Made by a program: the position numbers and the translations under genes
In this document: positions 21,718 to 33,639 of the stretch, piece after piece
How positions within the stretch are numbered: position 1 is the first letter of the stretch
How the letters are laid out: each line of letters begins with the position of its first letter
Assembly: GCF_009905375.1 (NCBI RefSeq)
Contig: NW_027419819.1
Location: 35,005 to 99,004, forward strand
Reading direction: 5' to 3'
DNA: 64,000 nt
Source of the DNA: Apium graveolens
Lineage: Eukaryota > Streptophyta > Magnoliopsida > Apiales > Apiaceae
The notes under the pieces: model-generated
What the model saw: the letters and a program-made list of their open reading frames with translations, nothing else
What the model was told of the DNA's origin: nothing
Databases searched by the model: none

Positions 21718-24700
21718 TGTAATAACCCCAATTTTTGGAAATTTTTGAAACCCTGATGAATAGTAACTTTTGCTGATTATGCTAATTAAGGGAAATTATC
21801 AGACCACACTATATAGGAGTACTTTTATGAAAATTCTAATATCATATTAGTATTCCATAAAGTAAATGAGTGTATGTAAAGGTCGTTAGAATTCGAATCC
21901 GGACACTTTTTCCCGAAAATCCACCAGATACCGAAAGAATTGAGTATAAGGCAACATGATTAAAAGGATTTAAATTCAAGGATTATAAGAGAGAATCATA
22001 AAAGGAATATAAAATATTGAGAAAGGTTTAGGGGAACCCAACTAATAAGATCCCGAATATGATCCCTCAAACGATGAACGAAAATGAAAGTTAAGCGAAC
22101 CGTATAACAGATAAACGGTCATTATCCAAGTAATTAAGCACTAATCAAGGAATTAGCACAAGATGAGATCATCAATCCTTAGGGAATTGACATGTGGCAA
22201 GTTGATGACATAAGGAAGGTGATGTCAGCATGGTTATATAGATATTTGTGCAAGTTGACAAGTAACCAAGCTAAACACCACACAAATCACCAAGACAAAT
22301 CAAAGAAGCATTCTCCTTCATTCTTCTTCTCTTGCTCACGGTTTTTCTTCAAAAAAGCAAGGAGAAATTTCCAAAGTTCATCATCTAAGCAAGCATAAAT
22401 TCTTAGGTTGGTTTGGTTGGATTCTATAATTATAAACTTAGTTATACCATGAATCTAAGCTCTTGATTTCAAGGATTTCATGGCTAATCAATTTTCTAAA
22501 GTTTTGAGTGAATAGTGATTTCAAAACTTTAACTTTGTGTTATTGAATTCTTTTACAAGATCAAGCTTGTAGGAGGTTAGATCAAGGCTCCCTAAGGCTT
22601 CCTAACAACTTATCACCCACCAAGGAAGGTATAAACTTCAAACCCTAGCCTTTACTTTATTTGATTAGTAAGTTAATGGTTGGTTTTTTTTAATGAGAAG
22701 CATGGATTATGATTATTAGTAGTTTGGTTTGATTTGGAAGTGATTTGGTAATTGAATCTTGGTTCTTGGTTCATAAATCTTGATTATTGTTCATAGGTCT
22801 TGTTTGTGGTTGAATGAGTTGGAAAACTTGGGATTAGGGACTAACTTTTCCTTGATCTAAGTTGTGTTTGATGTATTGTTGATGGTTGGGTGGTTGTAGT
22901 GAATTGGTAAGGAATTGGAGTAGTATAATTATTTGTAATCGCGTAAACATAGTCATCGTAATGCCCATTTTCATTCAACTACTTATACTTAGTATTCGGG
23001 ATAAAAAGCTCACTGACCAATCTATAACTATGCCATGTTTAGCTAGATCGTGTCATAAGCTTCATTTTGGTATGTGGTTCTCTTAGATCCGTTGTACGGT
23101 TTAGGAGAAACGACCGTATTAAGTAACGGTGTTTCGCGAGCGAACCATTACCCCTCGCTTAACTTTGAAACCTTGTTAAAGGCCCTTAAAAGAATAATTG
23201 GATTACGAAACAATTATGTAGGATTAATTGGTCAGTTAGTAGAGTATTCGCGAAGGAATCACCTTAAGATTCGTAACGGTTAATTTATTAAAATTAGTGG
23301 AGCCAAGGGTATGCGAGCAAATAACGCAAATCGTCAAGCGTATAAGCGACCGTTGGAGTATGAGTGAGTTTTGACTAGTTTCTTAAGCGACCATGGTCTA
23401 CTTCTAGCTTATGTTGTTGTTCATAGGTTACCGGACCCACTCTAAGCTTAAGTTTACCCTGGAACGCTTAGGCAATTTTTCTACCCGTTATACTGTTGTT
23501 GTGATGTAAATATATTTATGCATTATCTTGAGATAAGTGCATGGTTGTTATTAGCAAGTCTTGCGATATATTGAAGCATGTTGATATGATATATATATAT
23601 ATATATATGCATACCTGTTTCGGAATCTTGATATCATAATGTTGATTCAATTGCTTATAAACTACATAACACATATGTTAGAGCAGTAGTTGCGTATACC
23701 CTTAGTATAGGGGACTCAAAGTTGAACATTTTTCTAAAACCGGGAGGCGAGGTTCCCGAGTATATTTATATAGTTTTCTATAACTATTAATCAAATAAGG
23801 TATATTCGATGGTTTTGAATAATAATCAAAATTTGTTTTCAAAAATTCAAATAAAGATCTTACTTTCGTATAAGTATATCTTTTGTTATTTATTATTCGT
23901 TTCAGGTATTAGTTTCAAAAACTTCTACTTCATTTATTTTTATAAAGATTATCCTTTGTGGGAATATTATTTAAATAATAATATTCAGATATTTTCTAAT
24001 ATATTGGGACTAATATAATTTATTAAATCATCCTTACTCCAAACATTCTCAAAAATGTTTTTGGTCTTCAAAATGATTTTAAAAGTTAGAGCGGATCCCA
24101 AAAACTCATTTTCAAAGTTAAGCTCTTCCTTTCAAAGGGGATTTAAATAATCGCTCAAAACCTAAGGGATCCGGCTCCGTGGTGTATTTTTGGTGCAACG
24201 AAGTTGCTAATTTGATAAAAGAATTTGATTACTTACCCAACATTCGGGAAGTAAGCCCAATCAAAATGCGTCGGCATAGACGACATGGGTTCAGTGGAAG
24301 TCCATCAAAGTGTAAGTGGCTGAGTGGCAGTCCATCAAAGCGTAAGTGGCTGAGTGGTAGTCCAGCATAAGGTCCTAATACAGCCAGGGTGATGACCAGT
24401 GGGGAATTCTTCCATCCACTAGTAGAAAAGGTTACTTAATTGGTATCTTTGCCTGATCAGCAAGATATCAGGTTTATGCCAAAGTTTTCTTCTTTCCAAA
24501 TTCATTGGGTATTATAACTCTGTTTATACTTTTCATAACAGAGGGTTTCAAAGAATATATGAGATATATATAGGTGTATATATATATCAGGAATTAATAA
24601 AGTATCTAGTAACTTTATTTCTTTAAAAGATATTTCAAAGATTGAATCTATTCAAGTCTTATCTTGTAGTCTCATCTATGTGATGAACTTTTGAAACTGA

Positions 24701-25536
24701 TTATACCTTGAACGATGGTAGTTCAAGTAGTATTCGGAAAAGATATAAGTATATTGGAGTATCTTGTAACTTCATCTTTTCCACTTATATCTAGTAAATG
24801 ATTATCTTATTCATGACAAAGATTTTCAGAAAAATGTTGAGACAAGGTTAGATATATGAGATCACCTTGCAACGATATTTTGTACAATTATAAACTGGAA
24901 CTCTGTGTATATTATGCATGGAAGAGGACTTCCAAGATTTTGAAAAGTATATATACATATATACTGAATATTTTACGACTTGGTCGCGTTAAGATATCAA
25001 ACTTGGTTCATTTCTGCTTGACCAAGACTTTCATGAGTACTATGAAGATGCTCATATATAATTAATTATTATACATGTTATTTCGGTGGGCTTGTTGCTC
25101 ACCCTTGCTTTATTCTTTCATCACACAACAACAGCTAGACAAGATGAACAGGACCAAGCTCCCAATTCGCGAGCGGATAGGAAATGTTCTGCAGTTTCCC
25201 ATAGGCGTTGATGCCGCTGTAGCTGAGGTAAGAACTACCAATAGGCTAGGTTTTCAACTATTGATGTACCAGATTTATGTATATTTATGAACTGTAATAA
25301 TGGCAAAGAAAATGTAAATTTATTCAAAAACCCTTTTAAGGTGTAATGCTTTATAATTGTGGAATAAAATGACATGTTATTTTTGGTATTCATCTCTGAG
25401 ACTATAACTTGTGGTGTGTGTGTATATTGTGGGGTCACAGTACGCAGTAGTTGGTTGTTTATTAAGATTGAGTGTTATTAAGGGAAATGGAACTCGTGAC
25501 AACCCGGATCCCCGACCCGGATTTGGGGGTGTTGCA
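21718..25536 (+). mobile_element. Tekay-type gypsy solo LTR S1
   Basis: This 3,819-bp LTR runs from TGTAATAACCCC to GGGGGTGTTGCA and is related over its length to the T1 3' LTR. CACAA occurs immediately on both sides (21713-21717 and 25537-25541). No internal gypsy sequence is present, so it is a solo LTR formed by recombination between two LTRs. It sits in the 3' region of Sirevirus E, a few bases before the polypurine tract. It contains TA microsatellites (about 23,585-23,610) and the 30-bp tandem array. Confidence 0.95.
24288..24370 (+). repeat. Three tandem 30-bp units in S1
   Basis: The units start at 24288, 24318 and 24348 (core GGCTGAGTGGCAGTCCATC). This is the same array as in T1, with its own substitutions. 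Confidence 0.85.
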
Positions 25537-25541
25537 CACAA
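25537..25541. repeat. Target-site duplication CACAA of S1, right copy
   Basis: It matches 21713-21717. Sirevirus E continues directly after it with its polypurine tract. Confidence 0.93.
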
Positions 25542-25552
25542 GTTGGGGGAGA
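25541..25552 (+). promoter_or_regulatory. Polypurine tract of Sirevirus E
   Basis: AAGTTGGGGGAGA precedes the LTR start TGTTAGATATAATTG at 25554. Confidence 0.85.
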
Positions 25553-25553
25553 T

Positions 25554-26056
25554 TGTTAGATATAATTGATGATATCAGGATATAAACTATCAGGACTTAA
25601 TATCAGTACTTACTGAAGGTGACATTATCGGTACTTATCTATCAGTACTTGATGATCAGCATTTGATGTCATCAGGACTTAGTCACTTTAGTAGATATTC
25701 GAAAAGGAAAAGGATTGCAGAATTTGAGGCGGTGAAGGACTTTATATCAGAAGCAATCATACATGGATATGTATTAGGTTTCCTTATTGTAATAGAATAT
25801 GATTCATTATTGATTGTGTCATTGTGCACTATTTAAGCACAGATTAGGTTTACTCTTTAAGAGCAGCATTAACGAATTATAATATATTTCGGATAACCTA
25901 GCAGCTCTCAAGGATAATTGTTCATCCTTTGGGAGAGTACTTGTGTAACAGTTTTTATTAGATTAATATAAAAACTGTTGATTCTGTTATAAAGCGTTAT
26001 CGAATTTTTTGCATAAACTTTATTCACCCCCTCTACAGTTGATTACGGACCTAACA
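25554..26056 (+). repeat. 3' LTR of Sirevirus E (503 bp)
   Basis: The LTR runs from TGTTAG to CTAACA. The 5' half carries repeated TATCAGTACTTA-like words (25589, 25601, 25626, 25639). Near the end the usual Sirevirus CACCCCCTCTAC stretch occurs. A TATA-like CTATTTAAG lies near 25,830. The candidate target duplication TAAAG follows at 26057-26061; its partner is outside the window. Confidence 0.9.
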
Positions 26057-26670
26057 TAAAGTGTTATTTTTAAAATAAAAAATTGATTTTGTATGACTCT
26101 GTACTCTATTACTCACAAGCAGTTCACATTAGTAGGACACATGGCATGTTATGATTGCTCAAAGAATAAACATGGAACAAATAATTAGGAGCAGTAAATG
26201 CGTGCACAGTTACACAAGGTAATGTGATGTAATTACTGAAATGTTTTTCCTGAACACATGCCACCTACTATGCACTTCTAATCTTTTGCATAAAATCACC
26301 CACTAAATTACATCTTAGAAATTTAATTAAAATACTGACTTTGATATATTCTAAAAAAAATCAAAAATCATCAGTGTTTAACAGTTAATCGGAGCTTTAC
26401 CATTATCAGTATTTAATCAAATACTGTCAGAGTTTATCCGTCAATACATAAGTTTGATTGATATTAATACTTAATCATATCAACAGAGTTTATTCGTGTA
26501 ACTATTGCAGAAAGTAAACTATCATAGTTTAATACTCTATATGAATTTCAAGTGATAAATAGCATGAATACATGGCATCAGTGTTTAACACAAATATACA
26601 AATTTAGGAATTACTGATACATATTAAAAGATACCAAACTCTAAACTCATTACATGTTAGAGAACATAAC
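26057..26670 (-). other. Pol-ORF3 spacer of Sirevirus B
   Basis: No gene is seen. The spacer is AT-rich, with repeated TATCAGTATTTAATC, ATCAGTGTTTAAC and similar words on the + strand, which are the reverse complement of the words in the equivalent spacer of E. ORF3 of B should lie beyond the E insertion and is not in the window. Confidence 0.65.
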
Positions 26671-28340
26671 TTATTCATCAGTATTTGAGAATTGTCCTCG
26701 GATCATTCCCAAATCATTCACCAATCTTGTAAATCTAGCTTCACAAAGTGGTTTGGTGAAGATATCTGCTAATTCTTGATCTATAGGCACAAAATGCAAT
26801 TCCACTATACTTCCATCACATGTTCCCTTATAAAATGGTACCTTATGCTGATTTGTTTTGTCATTGAGTGTTGTATTGGATTTCCTGTCATTGTAATAGC
26901 ACTTTGATTATCACAATATATAGGAATTTTAGAATTTTCTAACCCATAATCCAGTAACTGATTCTTCTTCCAAAGAATTTGTGCACAACAGCTTCCTGTA
27001 ACAATGTGTTCAACTTCTGCAGTTGAAGTGGAAAATGACTTGTTTCTTTCTAAACCAAGAAACCAATCTACCACCAAGAAATTGGCAGCTTCCCGAAGTG
27101 CTTTTCCTGTCTATTTTGCATCCTGTAAAATAAGGATCTAAATATCCAATTAGCTTAAAATCTGAATCTCTAGGATACCACAATCCAAGATTTATGATGC
27201 ATTTGAGATATTTAAAAATTCTTTTCACAACTAACAGATGTGGTTCCCTTGGATCACCTTGGAACCTTACACACAGACGGGTAGCATACATGATATCAGG
27301 TCTACTAGCAGTCAGATAAGGAGTGAGCCAATCATACCTCTATAGTTAGTCATATTTATTGATGAACAGATATTTAAATTTAAGTTGGTTGCAGTGGTCA
27401 TGGGAGTTGTTGCAGTTGAACTGTCGTGCATCCTAATTTTTTTAAGTAAATTCATGGTATATTTTTCTTGATTGATGAAGATCCCTTCTCCAGTCTGCTT
27501 GACTTGTAATCCCTGAAAATAACTTAATTCTCCCATCATACTCATTTGATATCTAGACTGCATTAGCTTGGCAAACCTCTCATAGAGTTTATCATTAGTA
27601 GAGCCAAAAATGATATCATCAACATATATCTGAACTAAAAAAAATTCTTACTATAGTACTTATAAAATAGAGTTTTATCAATGGTATCTTTTGAAACCAC
27701 TTTCCATTAATAATTGAGCAAGTGTTTCATATTAGACTCTTGGAGCTTGCTTTAGTTCATAGAGTGCCTTTTCCGACTTATAGACATAATTTGGATATTT
27801 TCGATCAATGAAACCTGGAGGTTGTTCAACATAAACTTCCTCATCAAGTTCACCATTCAGAACTGCACTCTTCACATCCATTTGGAACACCTTGAATTTC
27901 ACGTGAGCAGAATAAGCAAAAAAAAATTGATGGCCTCAAGCCTTGCAACTAGAGCAAAAGTATCATCATAATCAATACCTTCTTGCTATGAACAACCCTT
28001 TTCAACCAACCTCGCTATATTCCTTATAATAATGCCCTCACTATCAGTCTTATTTCTGAACACCCATTTAGTACCAACTACTGATCTGTTCTTTGGTCTT
28101 GGTATCAATGTCCAGACTTTGTTCCTTTCAAATTATTTGAGCTCCTCTTGTATTGTTGTGATTCAATCAGCATCTTGAAGAGTTTCTTTCACTTTTAAGG
28201 TTCGGTTTGAGATAGAAAAAAATGATAGAGACATTCATTTCAAGTGGCTTTTTTGGTCTTGACACCACTATCAGGATTTCCAATGATTAAGTCAAGAGTG
28301 TGTGAATTAGTCCATTTTTTTGCAGAAGGAAGTTGACTTC
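26671..28340 (-). pseudogene. Copia reverse transcriptase and RNase H of Sirevirus B
   Basis: Reading down from 28340: KWTNSHTLDLIIGNPDSG, which corresponds to the stretch before reverse transcriptase in C and D; degraded fingers with several stops; then an intact [11 protein letters not shown] (about 27,632-27,600). Next comes the open piece at 27312-27563 (MSMMGELSYFQGLQVK), followed by RNase H (27291 to 26805) with LGLWYPRDSDFKLIGY, IDRKSTSG and CDNQSAITMTGNP. The true stop is at 26671-26673. Breaks include a shift near 27,300 and others near 27,050. It keeps the catalytic YVDD but is fragmentary. It is more similar to E than to C or D. Confidence 0.88.
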
Positions 28341-29388
28341 TGTTATTCCCAAACAATCTAACAAGGATCTATAGAAGGGGGGTCGAATGTAATTTTGGTT
28401 CCTTCTTGATTTCAAGATTGACTCTATCTCAAATATATATATATATATATGACAGTGTTTGATCAAGAAAAATGCAGAATGAAAAGTATTAATGTAATCA
28501 AACACAAAGTAATTAAATACAAGTATTTAAAAACTTTCTGGTGGATTGAAATTTTTCACCAGAGATATATATAAATTCGAGAACTCTGTGATGCAAAGTT
28601 TGCACACAGCTGATTACAAGTAGAATTACAAGAACATAGAAATTCTTCACAGATACAACTTTATCTATTTCTCTAGTTAATTGTTTACTATCTTGATTTT
28701 CTTTCTACTTGCTACTCTTGGTCTATATATTACCAAGTTACATTATAAAAAGACAAACTAATAAGACAAAAATGTGTTGGTCTAATTACATGCTTCTTCA
28801 TTTCTCCATCCAGCATCTTTGAATATCTTCAAGTTAGCATAAAAATGGAAATGCTTCTTTGTTCTCTAAAACCTGTAAATAGGTTGCCACATTCCATTTG
28901 CATCTAATCACCCCATGTGACTGTCAAGTCACTATCAACTGTAATTTGAATTAGAACATCCGTTGAAACTTCATTGGATCATCCATTGAAATTATGTTGA
29001 ATCATCCGTCGAAGCTTCATTAGATCAATCATTGAATGGGACTTGGGTAATTCGTCGACACCTTGTAGAATCATCCGTTAAAAGTCTTCCATAGCAGTTA
29101 ACTCTATTTCATTTATACAAAATTACAAGGCATCTAATATATACAATTAGCCAACCAACATATTTTGCATATCAAACTAGTAGTCAACATGACTTTGAAT
29201 ATCCTACAACTTCTAGATATCTAAGGTATTGTAGTATGCAGGAATGTGTTACAAAACTTATTAATACAAAAGCTACACTCTCAACGGATACTAAAGTGAT
29301 CATCCATTGAAAGCTATAAAAACATTAAATTAAATCTGCTAAGGTGTTTTGAGGAACTTATCATTAAGCCTATGACATATTCCTAACA
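28341..29388 (-). repeat. 3' LTR of Sirevirus A (1,048 bp)
   Basis: On the minus strand the LTR begins TGTTAGGAATATGTCATAGG at 29388 and ends at 28341. On the + strand the left end reads TGTTATTCCCAAACAATC followed by the GAAGGGGGG block also seen at the LTR ends of C and D. It carries degenerate ATCCGTCGA-type words (28,958-29,090). The candidate 5-bp duplication beside it is ACTTC (28336-28340); its partner is off the window. Confidence 0.85.
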
Positions 29389-29398
29389 ATATCCACCA

Positions 29399-29429
29399 AT
29401 TTATGTCTACTGGAATTGTAGGCATAAAT
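29399..29429 (-). promoter_or_regulatory. Hairpin next to the polypurine tract of Sirevirus A
   Basis: ATTTATGTCTAC and GTAGGCATAAAT flank a 7-nt loop (TGGAATT on the + strand), pairing at 11 of 12 positions. It sits between ORF3 and the degraded polypurine tract (29389-29398) and is shared with C and D. Confidence 0.75.
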
Positions 29430-29598
29430 TTAGAGAAACTTGATGATAACAAAGCACCCTATGAATACAGACTGATTAATAGTAGATAAAATTGACAAGT
29501 GCTGCAGTTTATTGAAAATTATACAGAGGAAGATTCATAGGAAATCTCACAAGCCATTTAAATGTGCTCCTTAGACCGAGCAAATTTAGCTTATATTC

Positions 29599-31697
29599 TT
29601 AAATATCTAGTCTTATTTCCCATTTTCTCATTTTTCTCTTCAATCTGGTGTTGAAGTTGCTTGTAGAATTTAGATTCATCTTCATTATTCTGATCCAACA
29701 TCTCATGCATCTCCATGAGAGATTATTGCTTGAAAATGTTAGTTGATCTTCTAATCTAAAGAATCTTCTGATGTTCTTCTTATCCTTGAACTCCATTATC
29801 CAGTATGGCCTTAAATGCACTCTATCTCCATTGTAGGGAATAGATAAGACTCTTGGGAGTGCATTTAGGTCTCTCCTTCTATTCATTATCTCCTCAATTT
29901 TATTCAATACCATCGTTTTGGCAACAATGTTGAACCCAGAGTTCTTTTTTATTAAGAAGAAAATCTTTACTAAGACAGAATAGGCTTCATTGAGAATTCT
30001 GTGAAGAGGCCAAGTCATCTATTTTCCACCCTTGTACCCGAACACCAATCTCTCTAGATGCTGCTTGTAAGCATTAATAGCTCTCACTTCATCTAGCTCA
30101 TCCCGATAGAGATTGAGATCTGAAAACTCCTTGATGTTACAGATGTAGAGTTGATCTCCCTTGTTGGCAGGTGGTTTGGGTTTGGCTAAGGCTTTGGATT
30201 AAAGTCTAACATGTTTGGTTTGTTTGATTGCTCTTTTCTTTATTTTCTTTGGTTTGGTTAGGATTGGGATGTTTAGATCAGGAATTGGTAGGATTTCCCA
30301 ATCTATAGGTTCATCCTTGGGAATTATGGGTTCACCATGGAAGTTTATATCAGAATAAACCTTGAATTCAGCCTGCTCCATTATGGGCAAGGTTGGTTAA
30401 ATTGTAGTGGTAGATTGGGTTGGCATGTACTCTTCCTTTTCTTCATCAAAATCCAGCTTCCTCTTTGCTCTAAATTTCTGTCTTGGTACTTTTATCTGCT
30501 TTGGTTCCTATTTCTTTTCTTCAGTCATAGGCTCAGCTTTCACAAAAGGCTTTTCATTTTCTGTGGTTGCAGGCTTCTTAGCTTGGTTCTTGGCATCTAA
30601 GGCAATTTGCCTTTTCTGTTTTTGAGCCTCACATTTTCTTCTTTCTTAGCTTCTGTAAATTGTCGATGTCCATCCATCACACAGATCAATTTTCCATGCC
30701 TGTAGATTCTAGAAATTCTCTTTTTTCAATACTGAGTCTCTTGGATCCTTGTGATAAGTAATAGCTCTACCAAGCAGCTTCTTTTCATCAGACTTGGGAG
30801 TAACATAGACTAGGTCCAATGGATTTTTGGTTAAATTCTTTGAGTAGTTTTTCTTTGGCTATAAAATCACTTTGGACTGTAGAGGTCTTCTTGCTGAGGG
30901 TTAACCCTTTTCCAAACTCCCTAAGCTCATTTCATTGATTGAAATTGGTCTCAATTGAGTGAAATGTTTCACAGCTTTGTCTTGTTTCTCAATTGGACCA
31001 AAATTCTTCCTAATTTTCTCATCAAGCTTCTTCCATTTCTCTTTCAGAACTAGTTCAGCTGCTGCTATTTTGATCAAGTCAATGCTATCCAGAACTGGTG
31101 GCTTAGAGAAAGTAATTGATGGAATAATCACTTTACTGACTTGAATATGCACATCCTTCTCCCCCTCACTACCTTGGGTATGTGTATTTTTCTCTCCCTC
31201 ACTAGATGGGATAATAGCATCTTTCTCCCCCTTTTTGTTAGCATCAGGATGAGCAGGGTTTGAGGTTTGCGCAACCACCAATTTTTGAAGAAGGAGTGTC
31301 TCGTGAACTTGGTTGATTTAGATCTTAGTGATTGAGGTTTCAAGTGCTTTTAGCCTAGTGTCCAAAGAATCAACCTTGCTACTTAAGTCAGAATCCTTCC
31401 TGAGTTGCATGTTAATGTCTCTCATTGTAGTGTCAGGAAGGATAGACTCTAATCTTTTACTGATGTCCTTCTTGACTTGTCCAATTTCTGTCTTGATCTC
31501 AGTCACATCTTGACTTCTTTTTAGATATTGAATCTTGTGTAAGTGTAGAGACTCAAGATGTGCTTGAAGAAGACTCTTGGTGTTGGCATCTGTAGTGGCT
31601 TAAAGAGCTGTTTGAGTCTGATGGATGATGTGAAATAGAGTAGATTTGAAGTAATGTTCATTGTAGTCTTTGCTAAACATCCATGTTGGAGTGCTTG
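29599..31697 (-). pseudogene. ORF3 of Sirevirus A, C-terminal part
   Basis: Reading down from 31697, pieces align with ORF3 of C and D: the SLLQAHLESLHLHKIQYL-like segment, a charged coiled-coil-like stretch (31318-31506, DTRLKALETSI), the KIAAAELVLKEKWKKLDEKIRKNF segment (31281-30901), GEPIIPKDEPIDWEILPIPD (30390-30199), and the C-terminal domain (30018-29599, WPLHRILNEAYSVLVKIF then VHLRPYWIMEFKDKKNIRRF). The last resembles the same region of C closely. There are many frameshifts. The upstream remainder continues at 44666-44832 beyond solo LTR S2. It is non-functional. Confidence 0.82.
31693..31697. repeat. Target-site duplication GCTTG of solo LTR S2, left copy
   Basis: GCTTG precedes the LTR end and is repeated at 44666-44670. 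Across the insertion the ORF3 reading of element A resumes. Confidence 0.9.
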
Positions 31698-33165
31698 TAT
31701 AACACCCTCCAAATCCAGGGTATAGATTTGGGGCATTATTAACACTAACTACTCACTAAACTTGTACAAGAATAATATAAATAAAATAATTACCCTGAAC
31801 TACTATTACTCAGGATCTTTTCGAGGTTAAAGATTAAAAACAAGAACGACAAACCAACTTTATTACAAACCAAACTGAACTAACTGTCTCAAGAACTCTC
31901 TTTGTTACAAAACATTATTCTAATTACATTTTAAACTAAATATATTTTATTCAAACTATTATTGTTACTTATCCTGCTACACCTGATCTGGCAACTCAAA
32001 GCTCTCTTCTGGGATAGGGACAAACACCCTTGGTATAAGAGGGTCCCGCTCTATGACTCGCTTCTTGACTACTCGTGTTTTGATGGGTTTCATTCTCTAC
32101 CGTAACTGAAAAACAATATGAATAACAATAAAAAGAAGTGAGCCAAAATTGCTCAACAAGCCTGTAATAATGTATATAGTATAAATAGAGAAGAATAAAT
32201 GAAATGGTAATCCGCTGCTTTGAACAACCATCTGTTTCTGTATAGAATCATAATTTATCATTACCGGTGAGTGCCAAATGAACAAGACTGGAAACAAGAA
32301 CCAACATTTGCACTATAACCTTTTGATCAGTCAGGATACAGTGCGGATCTATACCCAATTGTATAGACCCAACCAACATAAGTGGTACCCAGGCAACTAT
32401 GGCCTCATAATTCAAGGGTCCGGTTAATACCCGGCCCGTATCGTAACCATCCAGTCCATAACTTAGCATCCGGAATAATCGGTATACTTTAGATGTACCC
32501 CAATATCAGGATATATCAGAGTATATATATAACAAGGGTAAAAGTATTGGAATATGAATAAAGGATTCAATAAATTGGGAGAAATCAAGAATCGAAATGA
32601 AAGAGAACAAGAATCAATAATTACGTATCAATATATGAGAACAAGAATTATCAAGGTGTAATTGATATGGAAAGTGGGATATATTTCACTATTCTGAACT
32701 TAGACTAGGGGAAAAACTTGTCTGATGTGCACTTCACCTCGTATGATTCACTACCTTCTGCCTCTTGCTTGATCCGTTTTGAGTATAAGGAATCTATCAA
32801 GGAAAGATATTCGTTTAGATAACTTACTCCATACGCGTATCTCGAATTGATACCACGTAGCACTAATCATCTACCCATACGATTCAATCTGACTCGCATA
32901 GATAATTACATAACACATAAGGTTCACATAATGACGTAAAGCACATAGCACATAAGGCACATAATTGATTTTAGACTCGTAATTATTTTTAAAATCGATA
33001 CTAGACTTATACTCATATTAACAAACACTATCTGGTTCGATTCATAATTTTTCGGGATTTATTTGACTCGATTCTACCCCTAATAGGGCCTACATGCAGT
33101 TAATTATCACAAGAAGACTCGCTTTCGAAGGAAATTATGATTTATAATTATTTTTAATGGAATCA

Positions 33166-33320
33166 CACTACTAGAAAAAGTAGAATAGACATCGCCTCTT
33201 TGACATCGGTTGCTTTTTGTACCGATGTAAAAGGTGTTTTCTACATCGGTTTTTGGCAACCGATGTCTTTTTTTGTTATAAACATCAGTTTTTTAGTCAA
33301 ACCGATGTTATATGTCTATT
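33166..33320 (+). repeat. Left terminal and subterminal repeats of the CACTA element
   Basis: After the terminal inverted repeat, ACATCGGTT-type words alternate in both directions. One example is the palindrome ACATCGG-TTTTTGGC-AACCGATGT near 33,243-33,267. Such subterminal repeats are the binding sites of TNPA proteins in known CACTA elements. Confidence 0.85.
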
Positions 33321-33639
33321 TTAAAAAAATTAATCAACGCGCCTTCCCCGTTCCCCCCCTAACCAAATAATTCATTCCCTCCAGTGTTTCCCCCCTTGTT
33401 TTTTGACTTAGTAAAATTCTCCCCCCTTTTTTCACCCACATCTTGCCCCTCTTTTTTATTAAAAAAACAAAAATTAAAATCAAAAACTAACAAAACAAAA
33501 AATAACAAATAAAAAACAAAAACGTATTCATTTCAATCACTCTCTCATCTCTCATTTCATCACTAAGAACATATCCCTCTCTCAACTCTCATTTCACCTT
33601 CATGTGTAGATTTCACCTTGCAGCTCTCATTTCACCTTG

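Larger units (their letters stand above)
14827..26056 (+). mobile_element. 3' part of Sirevirus E, host of S1 and of the Angela/T1/N nest
   Basis: In order the element contains the reverse transcriptase end and RNase H (14827-15801), a spacer, a long ORF3 (16523-21580), a polypurine tract (25541-25552) and a 3' LTR (25554-26056). Solo LTR S1 sits between ORF3 and the polypurine tract. The 5' LTR, gag, integrase and most of the reverse transcriptase are not in the window. Its 3' end abuts minus-strand element B of the same family. Confidence 0.88.
26057..28340 (-). mobile_element. Sirevirus B fragment (pol end and pol-ORF3 spacer)
   Basis: This minus-strand fragment is bounded on the left by the 3' end of E and on the right by the 3' LTR of A. 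Pol runs 28340 down to 26671, and the spacer down to 26057. Its protein and its CTGATA-type spacer words match family E. It is the oldest layer visible here, with E inserted into its spacer and A into its pol. Confidence 0.8.

Noticed and set aside
21718..25536. S1 as a truncated gypsy element with genes
   Set aside because: Perfect CACAA duplications directly flank one LTR and nothing internal is present, so it is a solo LTR.
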